Source: Odiellus spinosus (Eukaryota; Arthropoda; Arachnida; Opiliones; Phalangiidae). Taken from it: DNA of 64,000 bases. The position numbers were made by a program, and so were the translations under genes. Positions 38,401 through 50,400 of the stretch are shown here, piece by piece. Each line of letters begins with the position of its first letter. Positions within the stretch are counted from its first letter, which is position 1. The stretch is taken from NCBI GenBank assembly GCA_963920705.1, contig OY987232.1, forward strand, positions 18,668,442 through 18,732,441. The letters are read 5' to 3'. The notes beneath the pieces were generated by a model. It had not been told where the DNA came from. It saw nothing but the letters and a program-made list of their open reading frames with translations, and did not search any database.

Positions 38401-41400
38401 CATTTAATAGTATTAGGGGTCACGAACGTTTCTGGTATTAGTATCTTCTCACCATACTACGCTATCTCACCACCGGAAACCCTAAATTGGTTCTAAACAT
38501 CCCAAACTGTTCTCCAATATCGCTATATGAAACAGGTTATTCAAGTCACTTCCTTAGAGCTAAGTTAGAAGAAACGTGACTACCATAAATTTATTTAAAA
38601 ACTGATTAAAATATCTCATTAATAACAATTTACAAATTGAAGTTTTCAAACTGTGTTTAAATTATAATAACGTGTACCGTTAAATCATAGTAAAAAATTT
38701 TTTTTTCCGGCATTCCAATCTCAATTTATGGAAAATATAAATCATTGTCACGACTCGTGCTTGGTAGGAGCAAAGCGTTATTGAATAACTGTTGTAAATT
38801 GCGAGGGTCGAACGATTTGGCTTCAAAAAGGGCTTCCCCCAATTTTTTTTTATCATTAAGTTTTCGTTTAAAGTGATGCTTTCACAATTATATTTTTTAT
38901 CATACTATTAAAACGCCATAGGTTTAGAGCTCGGAATTCGTATAACTTTTATTAATTGAATAAGAGCATCTGTGAATGTCAATCGGATATTAAAATATCC
39001 ATTTCTTATTCGAGATATTAACGGATAACCCGAATGTAACGGCAAACTAACGCGATTCCTACTCATTGTTAAATTGGGAAATTGATACGAGTTATAAAGT
39101 TATTCATTCGCCGATAACGAACAATTTGAAACCAAAGAGTTTCTTCGTCTATTTTAACCCAAAATTGAGATCTCGAAATTAGAATTGTTCCTTTCGATTT
39201 AGATGAAAAAAATCGAATTATTATATTTCATTCTATATTAGGGATTTCGAGAAACGTCGTATTTTTATCTCGGCCCGTTATCCGTTCGAATAAATTGATG
39301 GATAATTCGTTTATTTAATTGAAATTTTATCTCCGGGTCTAATTCGTATCCAGCATTTGAATACGATTCTGTTTATAGAATTTGCGGATTTATATTAACT
39401 TAATTTATCCGGGATTAAAATATTAGTTATCAATGGATTAAGTTATTCATTATCCTATTCCGAGCTCTACTCTGTGTTGAGGCGAGAATTAATTGTAGTC
39501 TCTATTAATATCGAAATCACGTGACCATAGTGATGACGTAGATTGCGGGGAATTTTTATTTTAAAAATTTGGAAAATGGGCGATTATAAAATATGTATTT
39601 TTAGTGTCGCTGTAATTTTATTCTATGACATATGTATATATATTTTGAATCGTTTTTTAACGATCAACCCGAAAATATGACTCAATTTCAATTTAGAGTT
39701 CATGAAAAATTTTTGTGACAGCTTTACTTTATAGAGAAAAAAAAAAAAAAAAAACCACTCGAATAACATTTTCTTTGCTGCTCTTTTCAGTCATGTAAAC
39801 GCTTCCAGCGTTGATAGTAGGGGGAGGAGGTAGATTAAGAGCACACCGGGATAAGGGAAGATGTAGGAAGGAGTGGGGGAGGGTGTGGAATCTCTAGCTG
39901 AATGAAAAGGGGATGAAGAGACCTATTGACCCAGTGTATCGAGTGACTGATAGGTTTTAACGTAGAAATCGAAATACAGGGGAGGTAGGGGGGGTTAAAG
40001 GGAATTCCCACACTATCTACAAGTTCTATAAAGTCGTTGCTTGATATACACGAAAGTTTGTTTTGTTTCTAACGACCCCCAAAATAGAAACCAGCTGATG
40101 GGCGTGATTAGATAACGTTTTGATTAAATTTAACTTTCCTTTAACGTTGTTCGTGATATTTGTAAGAATGGCAGAAGCCCTCAATTGATAAAAGGGATAC
40201 TCGGAACTAAAATATAACACCATGACAAAATAGGTATTCTAGAATTTTTTCCACAATTTTTAAACACGTTTTCGGTGTTTAAATTAATTTCTAAAGTTTG
40301 GTAAAATTTGAATAAAAGTAAATATAATTTGGGACCAATCATATTATTTCAGCCTTCAAGAGTGCTTGTAATTTAATGGCCAATCACCTTTAAAACCGAG
40401 TTTGAAAAGCCAATTAAAGATTCCCCCACTTCGTCAGAGTGTAACCATGGAAATTTTCGCGCCAAAAAGCGCGCGCCCTGAACCTTCTTTATTTTAAAAT
40501 GGAATTATTCTCAAATTAGGCTTAGCGAAAAATTCAATTCGAAGCATCAATTTTATCAGTAATTACTAGAATAATATAATTTACGCGCCAAAAAGCGCGT
40601 GACCTTAACCTTCTTTACTTTAAAATAGAATTAGTCCCAAATTAGGCTTAGCGTAAAAATCAATCTGAATCATCAATATTATCAGTAATAGCTAGAATAA
40701 TATAATTTTCGCGCCAAAAAGCGAGCGCCTCGAACCTTCTTTACTTTAAAATAGAATTAGCCTCAAATTAGGCTTAGCGTAAAAATCAATCAGAATCATC
40801 AATTTTATCAGTAATAGCTAAAATAATATAATTTTCGCTTCGTTTTAATATAGTTACTTTATTATCAACAAACTATAATTTACAATGGCCGTAACTTTTT
40901 ACAGAAAGGTGCAATAGGTTGGGCTTCACCCTGGAACACTTTTACAGGCGCTTAACCAATAGTCCTGGTCGATTTGCCGGAAATGGGCCCTTGTCTCGTA
41001 GCCGCGCCGCCATCTTTTTGTAGTAACAGGCTGCCAGACTATTTCTAATTTTATTTCCCACAAACCAAATTCAAGTTGATAGTCCAACACTTCCTATATG
41101 ATAAAGTATAGGAGGCGTTGGTTAGTCTGTAGCTATTTTCACACTACAAAAAGATGGCGGACGATCACGTGACAAAAAGTTTTCCCCGCCAAAATTTTCG
41201 CGAGGTTCTTTAGACTTCAGGTTTTGGAAATCGACCAGGACTATTTATCGTTATCACGTGTTTTGCTACGCCTAGTTTATAATTAAATATCTGGAAAATT
41301 CATGGAAATATTTGTGAAAAAAACCGAGGTTTCAGTGAAACTACCTTCATTTCGGAATCACTTTCAGACATTGAGTGTAGCTTTCATTTTTTTAGTCAGA

Positions 41401-44400
41401 AATAATTCTAAACAGATTAAATGAGTTCTTGGTAATGTATTATAAACCTTTGTTTAAAACTTGAAATTCTAAGGGCTTAATTTTGTATCTGTTTACCTTC
41501 GAGAAGTGGATCTATATATAGCATAGACGTAATGGATTCCTCAGAAATATTTACATATAATTTGAAGACACAATATGAAAGGGCAATTTTAATAAATTTA
41601 CAATGAGTTTTAGCAAAAGTCTATTACTTTCTTCCATAAAAGTAAACAACGCCCCGTAGCTTGATAATATCAATAAAGGGACAGATACAAGCGCTGTTGA
41701 AGGTTGAAATAATATGATTGGCTGGATTTTATATTTACTTTTGTTCTATTGCACCTCGAGAGTCGAGAAAATCCATTTTACTATTAGGAGTGTCTGTAAA
41801 ATTTCATAGGATTTAATCAAGTTATTGTTACTTCCGCGTATGAACTGGTGACGAGATAACTTTCTACAACATTTTGTAAGCTTGACTAAATACTAATGAT
41901 AGCGTTACTAAACATTAATCGTGGGTTCTATATTTAATTAACTTAATTTATTTTCGTTATAATCAAACCTATATTTTGTTACAAAAAGGTTTATGAGTAC
42001 ATGTCCTCTATGTCTGGTACTCACACCCAATGGAAATGAGTTTCAAAACTGAATTTTAATATTTTCCTTCGATGTATTGTTCCTTAAATATTTCTTAAAC
42101 TATCCTCCTCACTCAAACCCCCCTGAGTAACTATGAGTGACGTCATCCGCTTCCCACACTAGTGTCCAACGTCGTAGTTAAATTGTCTTTTGATATTGCG
42201 TAATCAACTTTATGTTGAAGTATTAAATTATATTTCTATTCGACTTACGCCGTGTTAAATTTATACTAAAAAAAAACCGGCTTTTAATATCAGCTGTTTT
42301 TTACACGTGCACGATTTTGAAATCTTCGCGCAAATATATAGTTTCCAATAAGTACTATTTTCCCTAGGCTCAAAGTTGGACCTTTAGTTGATATCGAATA
42401 TTGCTATTCATTCTAGAGCGCATGCGTCGTGAAACGAGTCGAAGTTGGAGGGAGGTTGGAGGGGTGAGCGACTGCGTGTACGGGTGGAATATAAGAGAGA
42501 AAGAGCCGTAGAGTCGGCAAATTGGGAGTTACGAAAAGTGGGAGAGAGTGGTGCCAGTGTAGGGGGAGTTTTCGGGGAAACGAACGGAAGAGGGCTGTTT
42601 GAAAAGAATGGTTACGACGGAACTTGGAAGAGAGAAGCTCCCCGCTCGATGTAGGGCTAGAGCGACGCAACTTTAGCTTGTTTGAAAATCGACCTTATAC
42701 AGGCCGCCCCAGCGTCGATACTCGGTGCACCGTAGTCGCTGCCTCGTTGGCGTTAGATATTTTCCCCGTCTTTCACCGTTCGCTATATATTATGGAAAGC
42801 TTTAATATCGTGTTCGTGGAGAAACGACGTCCCTTCGCGTTTCGCGTCGAGCGCAGGAACTCCCTCGGATAAAACGCGCTTTGGGTTTATCGTGGCAGTG
42901 GCTTCGAGTTCTATCTAAAGCAAACTGGATAGTCAGTTCTTCGAAACATACTGTGTTGGTGGGTGTGCGCCGCGTTTTATTTCTACTTCGAAGTAAAACT
43001 TTTCTTGGATTTTAATAAACATCATTCGTGTTGTTATATCGAATCGGTTTACGATAATAATTCGTAGTTAAGGTAAACTTTTTGTTTCTACTCGTACTGA
43101 ATTCGAAGGGAGAGAGATAAGTTTAAGGCGTCATCTTTCGGTTTAATCTGGTAAGTGTAGGCGGCTGATAATCAGTTTTTTTTTTGTAGCAATTAATTGG
43201 TTTGATTATAACTTGAATGTTGATAAAGCTGTTACTTATCTACATTTATATATTAATCGGTATTGAACCCTGGTACCAACATAGAAGATCAATTTTGGGT
43301 CATTTTGCCCATCTAGAGATGGCGTATGTTCACAATCAGGAATCTTTCTAAACTTTTCCCTGAAAGGGGCAAGAGGTTGGGCCTTCACCCTGAACACCGT
43401 AGCGCAGAGGTTGGAACACTTTTACAGGCGCTTAAAGGGAGAATGAAAGGCCGAAACAACCTATTTTTAATCGATTAAGAATGCTAAAATAATGAGAAAA
43501 ACAATAATATAACTCACCAAAAATATTTCCAAAGTTCCGATGCTAAGTCTTGGCTTATGCTCGCCTAGTTCGCCGAGCTTGGCAGCCAAGGCTTAGCATC
43601 TTCAAGTTTCGGAACTTTGAAAATTGATTATAGAATAACGAAATATTTTTGGTGAATTATTATTGTTTTTCTCATTATTTTAGCATTCTTAATAGATTAA
43701 AAATAGATTGTTTCGGCCTTTCATTCTCCCTTTAACCAATTTCTATTATTGACGCAATCACCAACATACAGTACGTAATCAACATACATTAAGATTTTTC
43801 ACGGGTTTTTGCTAATATCTACAATAAAATGAACCAATAAAGTAAAAAACGATATTACTTTAGCTATTATCGTTAAAATTATTCATTTTTACACTCGAAA
43901 AATATGTTTTCTGGTTGATTTTGCGCTAAGCCTAATTCGGGACTAATTCCGATTGAAATTAAATAACCTCTGAGGCGCGTGATTTTGGCGCGAGCGTTGC
44001 CATGGCTACAAACTCACGTACTAGAGATATTTTACAAGTTTTTAGATAGTTCATCATAAGTATACAACCTTTAATGTTTACATCTACCACGTGTTCGTGG
44101 TATCTCATACCATTTGGTTATCAAATCACCCAAGGTATCGTAGTTTTATTTGGTTAAAAATTATGAAGAACCCCAAGACGCGGGAAAAGGACCCTTTTCA
44201 ATCGTCCTCGACGATATATGACTCGTAAATCTCTCGCGCGCGTCGTAATGACTCTCCGGGGATAAACGTAAAAATCTATTCATCCCCACCCTGGACAGAG
44301 TGCAACCTCGTGGCTTTCTACCTGTTCCTTTTCCTCCACACTCTGGCTCTTTCTTCCACCCCATGTACCGTTTGTAGATTGTACGCTAAAAGTATAGAAC

Positions 44401-47400
44401 CCTCTGTATATATATAGTACGATTTCTCGGTCAGCTGTTGACTACTTTGAAAGAGAGAATGCCTAGACAGAAACAGCTGATTGTAAGCGTACTCTACTCG
44501 CTTACCTTCGATGCCCCTCCCACTTTTCTCATTCGTAACAGTTTTCAAGCTCGCTATGTCATCGCCAAAACTCTTTCCTAGCAAAGCCCGGGATAATAAA
44601 TCGGAATAATGTCAACAGAAATCCGTTTCCCGCTCAGAGTCCCGAGGAACCGATTTTCCACCTCACCCCCTTTCTTTCTCTATTGTTAAGCCTAACCAAC
44701 GTTGAAAGCTATTAACCGACGTTTTAGATGACCCTAATCTCTAATTCGCTTAATGACTGAAGACACGCTTCCCATTCAATAGTACCTTCTCTCCTCCCCC
44801 CCTTTAGGTCATGACTATGTGTTTGACTCTACGTGTTGTCGACTCCTCGTCATCTTTAGTAAGATCGTATAGTTTCACGCCTTGTTTACACCTCAAGGAG
44901 TTGACAATCAAATATCTACTGCCTCTTCTCCTCCTCTAACTGTGATAAAGATATACTCCTTTTTGTGGCCAACAGTTTAAGTATTGGCAATTAATTGTTT
45001 ATTCAGAATGGCCCACGTCTTTCTCTTTCGAAAATATATTTTATTTTGACAAATTGGTAAACACATAGACGATAAGCCTATACAATAATAATATATTCTA
45101 TGAACATGGTGTTACCACAGGTCAAGGAACCCAAATGTCAGAATTTTCAAATTAGGCCTAACGATTTGGATTGGGTATCCCTTTTTTTAGTTAATTTATT
45201 AATTACATACAAACTTGTTCATTATGTCCGCCGCCACTGTCAAAGACAAAGGGCTATGCTATTTTCTACCCTAAATACTCTAAGACTAATTTAGTTTCTT
45301 GTAAATATGGAAAACTTTGAATATATCACATTTATATATCCAATAAAATCAAATTTTAAATGCGTTTTAATGTTTTTAGGGTGTGTATGTTATGTCGAAA
45401 GTAAACAAAAGGTAACGCCTATACATTGAAACGGTAGTATTTTTCAGTAACTATTAGGCTATGGAAAATATCTTGAAGGAATCGGCACCTGTTCCTTCTC
45501 AAATTTTGTATTTCCCTCAGCCCCTTTTCACTCAACCCTGTCCTTTGTTAAGCAAGCCATAAAAAACCGGGGATGTCATAAATCTTTCCAACCCCGAGTC
45601 GGTTCCCTAATTACTTTTAAGGGGGGTAAAGAAGTCTAAATAAAGTCTACTACGTCTTTCTTGTTTACTATTAATTTTTGAAATAAGTAACCAAAGACTT
45701 TTTTAAGTTTAATAGATTTAATTTATGAAAATTAAATGATTTTTTGTTTGTTTGTTTATATCAGCGTGAAAATTCGTCATCGAATCTCGAAGAGCACTCG
45801 TCCGACTCTAATAGTAACAGCGGACAAGGTGGTCAATCCGGTGGAGGAGGACCGGGAGGAAGAAGTTCAACTCCCGGAAGTAGAACGTCTGGAACGCCAC
45901 CATCAGCCTCAGTGTCCGCATCACAGCAACAGAGCGCTGGGTCCCAAGGTAGCAGCGGGCCGGGTGGTGGCTCCCAACAACAGCAGCAACCGCAACAGTC
46001 GGGCTCTTCTCAACAGGGCAATTCCGGGTCCCAATCTCAAAGCACTAACGCCCAGACGCAACAGCAACAATTGGGGAACGGTAATTCCGCTACTTCCGGG
46101 AACGGTAATAGCAACAACGGCGGAAACTTGCAACAAGGAGTATCACCCCTTAGGCCCGTCCCTTCACCATCGGGTTCGTCGGGGTCACGTTCCATGTCAC
46201 CGGCCATTGGTAAGCCTACCTCTTTTACATTATTGGCTAATTTTTGTTATATAGAATGGCTTCCTCACCCTCTTAAGTTATTTTTTAGGGTTCCCCAAAT
46301 TTTCAGGGATTTTCTGGTAGATAACCTCTCTGATACCCCCTATTTTAAGTGGTTCGCTAGCTTTCCACTGTGAAGTAGTCCCACCTAGCTCTGACGTCGA
46401 GTTTGACGTCAATGATAATTACGGGATAATTATTATTTTAATGTTAGGAAGCTCCGCCAGGGGATTTACAGTTCCTTTAAAAGGGAGTATAAATTTAAAA
46501 CGAAAAATCGTCTGCTAACGTTCATTGTCTTATTTACTAATGTAAATTGCGCCAATTATAAAAGACAGATGTTAGACGTAGTCTCAAGCTGTACCATCCA
46601 CCTTTTCTTGATGATCTTTATGCTTCCTTTAATTTAGAATTAGTTTTAGTTCCCCAAATGGTATTGTCAAAAAATAAACAACTTATTGCGACATAGAAGA
46701 GAGGTGTGATATTTTTTTTTTTTTCGCTTTGATGGTACTCGTAAGCTTACACGGATGGAGCCGAACAATGTAGATTCTGAACGTGGATTATGTAGAGATC
46801 TATCTAGAGAAAAGGAGCATTTTTCCCCCCTTTTCTCGTATATATTAGGTAGGCGTCCTTGCCGGCACGCGGTTATACGTCATTCCCTCGCTAACAGCTG
46901 ACGGGATTTATTGATGCACTCAAGTGAGCTCGACATTGACCTTGTAAATAAGTACAATACAGGCGTATCCTCCCGCAATATGGGCCTCGCGCGGTAGAGA
47001 TAAAAAGAAGAAAAGTAAGTGGGAAATAATCTAGGGGAGGCCAAAAGAAGCTTTCACTCCAATGTAAACCACCAATCGTGGGATGGATATGGAAGGGGGG
47101 AAGTGAGACAAGGATGGAAGATGAGGAAGAAAGTTTCATCTTTGGATATCATATTCAATAGGGGAAGGGAGTTCATTCGCTTTATGACTCTTCGGTATCT
47201 TTATCGTAATGATCAAACTTATGAGACCTTGTATTGGGATTTTAACAAAATTTATTAATTAAATTCTCCCCATTGAGGTTAGGGTTAACACAAAGACTTC
47301 GTAATTAAACAATTAAACAATTATTGGCTTCCGACATGTAGGTAGTAAAAGATATTTTATCCAAACCTATTGAAATGGAGTTAGTATGGTCTAAAAGAGG

Positions 47401-50400
47401 CTATACATAATTTTATTCAAACACGGTTTTATACGCTGGGAAACCTGGAAAGGTTAGGGTTAATGGTAATTGGCTCAAAAGGTCAGGGAATACATAGTTT
47501 TCAATAAAGGGGGTCCCCCAGTGTTGCCAACCACTTGTGAGTGCAATCCAGGGACGGAAATAAGAAATTGTTTTTATTGGACAAATGTCCAGTAACCCCC
47601 TTAAAAATTCAAAAGTTATCGGACATTTAACAAAATTACCGGACAATGCTACATTTCCTGTATTGAAAAGTACTTTTTTTTATCGGACATTTGTCCAGTG
47701 ACCCCCTCTTAAAAATAAAAAGTTATCGGACATTTGGAAAATTTATCGGACAAATGACCACTGACTTGTGCTTATTTCCGTCCCTGGTGCAATCTGAAGC
47801 AGAGAGAAATGCTAGCAGTTCTGTTTTGGAACTGATTTGCTCTGAACTGGACTCACAAGCTCCTTTATTGAAAACTATCTATTTGTAAATTGACCCCAAA
47901 GGTCAAGAAAAAGTCAGGGAATTTGGACATTTACCTCTTGATCTGTCTTTTCCGAGTATCCTATATGGTATATCATTGATATTCTTAATGAGATTATTGA
48001 ATTTTTGAAAATTTCAGGCTATAACAGTTTGATCCAAATCTAATCTGATAGGGAGTCTTTGAAATTTTTGTGTTTTTTTTAGGCCAACAGCAAAACATTC
48101 CTATGCCTCCAAGGCCATCCTCCAGCCAGTCTGACAGTATTGCCCCTAATACCATGAGTCAAACAGCATTACCAATTCCACCAAGTAAGTATTTTTAATT
48201 CTTCGTCACATTACTACAAAAGGGTCTGTTCATAAAGTACGTAAAACGAAAAAGCAAATGGAAAAAATTTCATTATTAAGAATTAAAATTAAATCTTTAA
48301 AGGGATAATGAAGCCTAACAAGTTTTTATTGATTCCGTATTGAAATAAATACTTGTGATTCCACTTTCCGTGTTACGTATTTTACAAATGGTCTCAAATC
48401 AATTTCTTATTGGTTTTGCTTAAACCACAAACTTTATAAACTTTTGTGGTATTTGATGGCTTGATTCTAGAGTTAGTGGTCGTATATTCTTTTTACTTCA
48501 TCTTGGTGATATCGTAACTGTTTCAAATAATCCTTTAAGTTAGAATCAATCTTTCGATCGGGGAAAAATCTTCCGCTGCTTTTATTTTTATTTTTATTGA
48601 AAGCAATCCCAAATTATTAAGAATCATATTGCTTTTGCCCTGTTTTTATTAGCTGGATACGGTAATGCTCAAATGGCTCCTCCCATGTATGGTAACAAAA
48701 TGGGCCAAGGTTTGATGGGAAGCAGTGGTGGTGTCCAACTCAACTCCTACCCTCAGCAAGGCAGTCATTATACGCAAGGTGACTTTTGGTTGAATATTAT
48801 CATAATTAACATTAAATCCATAAGTATAACAATGAAAAACCAGGAACATCGTAGTAAGCGTGGTTTTTCATCAGCCAACTTGTTTCTATCAAAATCGATC
48901 GTGTTAGAGACCCCTGATGTTAAAATTTAGAGTTTATCTTTAGACCACATCGTAGTTATCGTGAATTTTTATCAGCCAACTTGTTTCTATCAAAATCGAT
49001 CGTGTTATAGACCTCTGGTGTTAAAATTTAGAATTTATCTTTAGGCCAAGGCTTAGTAGTTTATGCTCTTTAAAATCACTTTTTACTGGTTGGGATTTAG
49101 TTTACATTAAAATAAACAGGTAACCTGGGTTCTAGAATAGTGTTTAGGTTAGAAAATATTGTAGAAAATGGGTAAAACATCAGTTTTTGGTCATAAATAG
49201 ACCTACTTGGTGTCCAGAAGTGATTTACAAATAAAGATAGTTATGAAAACTCATTTAAAAGCCAGTCACGGAATAGAGTTAATCACATTAGCTCAACAAG
49301 TTATCAAAAGGTCACTTAGACCAATAAATTTCTAGATACTTAATTTTGAACAAACCATAACTGTAATAAAATGACTTAACGAAGCAAAGTCTATATAATT
49401 CTGGCTATTACCGATAAATTAATTCGCTTTTACACCCGAAAAATATCATTCTGGTTGATTTTTTTCGTTAAGCCTAATTCGGGCCTAATTCAGTTTGAAA
49501 GTAAAGAACGTTAGCGGCGCGTGCTTTTCCCGAATGTTATTGATTTTTATGGAGACACCATAGCGAGAATGAATATTTTTCCAGAATTTTATGATTGGTC
49601 AGGTTTTAATTATAATGGTGATAGATCGAAGATTTTTAAGGCGTCCATTCTGTTCTCTCGTAGTGAAACTATGAAAAATATCAATCTTATGGATTTTATG
49701 TTACTTATGATATTCCAGAAATGTTTGCTAGATCTCAGTGTGACTATGTTCCTGAAATTTGATTAGAAAATGTTTTGCTTGCGTCAAGTTTTGTGTTTGT
49801 GTAGCACTTTTTTTTGTTTAAGAAATTTTATATCTATCGAAGAGTATCGATAATATTACCCCCATAAGTAACTATATATTTGAGGTTTTTAAATATCTTG
49901 TTGAATAATTAACGCACCATTGTGTAATGTTCAAGATGACTTGTTTAGTACTAGCTTCATTGGTGAAAATAGTCATACCATAGAAAAGCCACATTCACAC
50001 TCGACTTTGAGAGAATTTTGAAAGATCTGTTCGTATTATTTAACCCTTACGGAAAAAAGTTAGCCGGATCTGAAGAGGTCTTCAAGAATACTGCAAAAAG
50101 TCTTGGGGAAGTCTTTAAAAAATTAAATGTTAAAAATTGGGTTGTATTAGCTGAAATATTCAGGGAAAATCGTTGGAAAAGGTCAGGGAAAAACCTGGAA
50201 AAGTCAGGGAATTTGAATCTGAAAAACTGTGGCAACTCTGCAATGCCTTGAATTGTCCCATGTGTGTTAATTTGTAGATTATCACGTGCTGAATCGGAAA
50301 CAAACCTTAAGCAAGTGGCGGGTCAATCATTTCACAAGATTTAATGATATAGTTAATTAATTTTTGTGGTTTAACATTTCCGTAAGAAGTGTTATTGAAT

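Larger units (their letters stand above)
15670..45764 (+). other. ARID1 intron 3 (30 kb), repeat and candidate-promoter reservoir
   Basis: Exon 3 (phase 0, GTGAGT) and exon 4 (TTTATATCAG, phase 0) bracket 30,095 bp with no coding exon that I can support. It contains most of the MITEs and minisatellites listed here plus two CpG-richer blocks. Small phase-0 exons could be hidden in it. Confidence 0.75.

Noticed and set aside
42413-42872. ORFs of 69-85 codons on both strands near 42.4-42.9 kb
   Set aside because: They overlap one another in a CpG-rich, promoter-like stretch and have no family match; I treat the region as regulatory/5' UTR.
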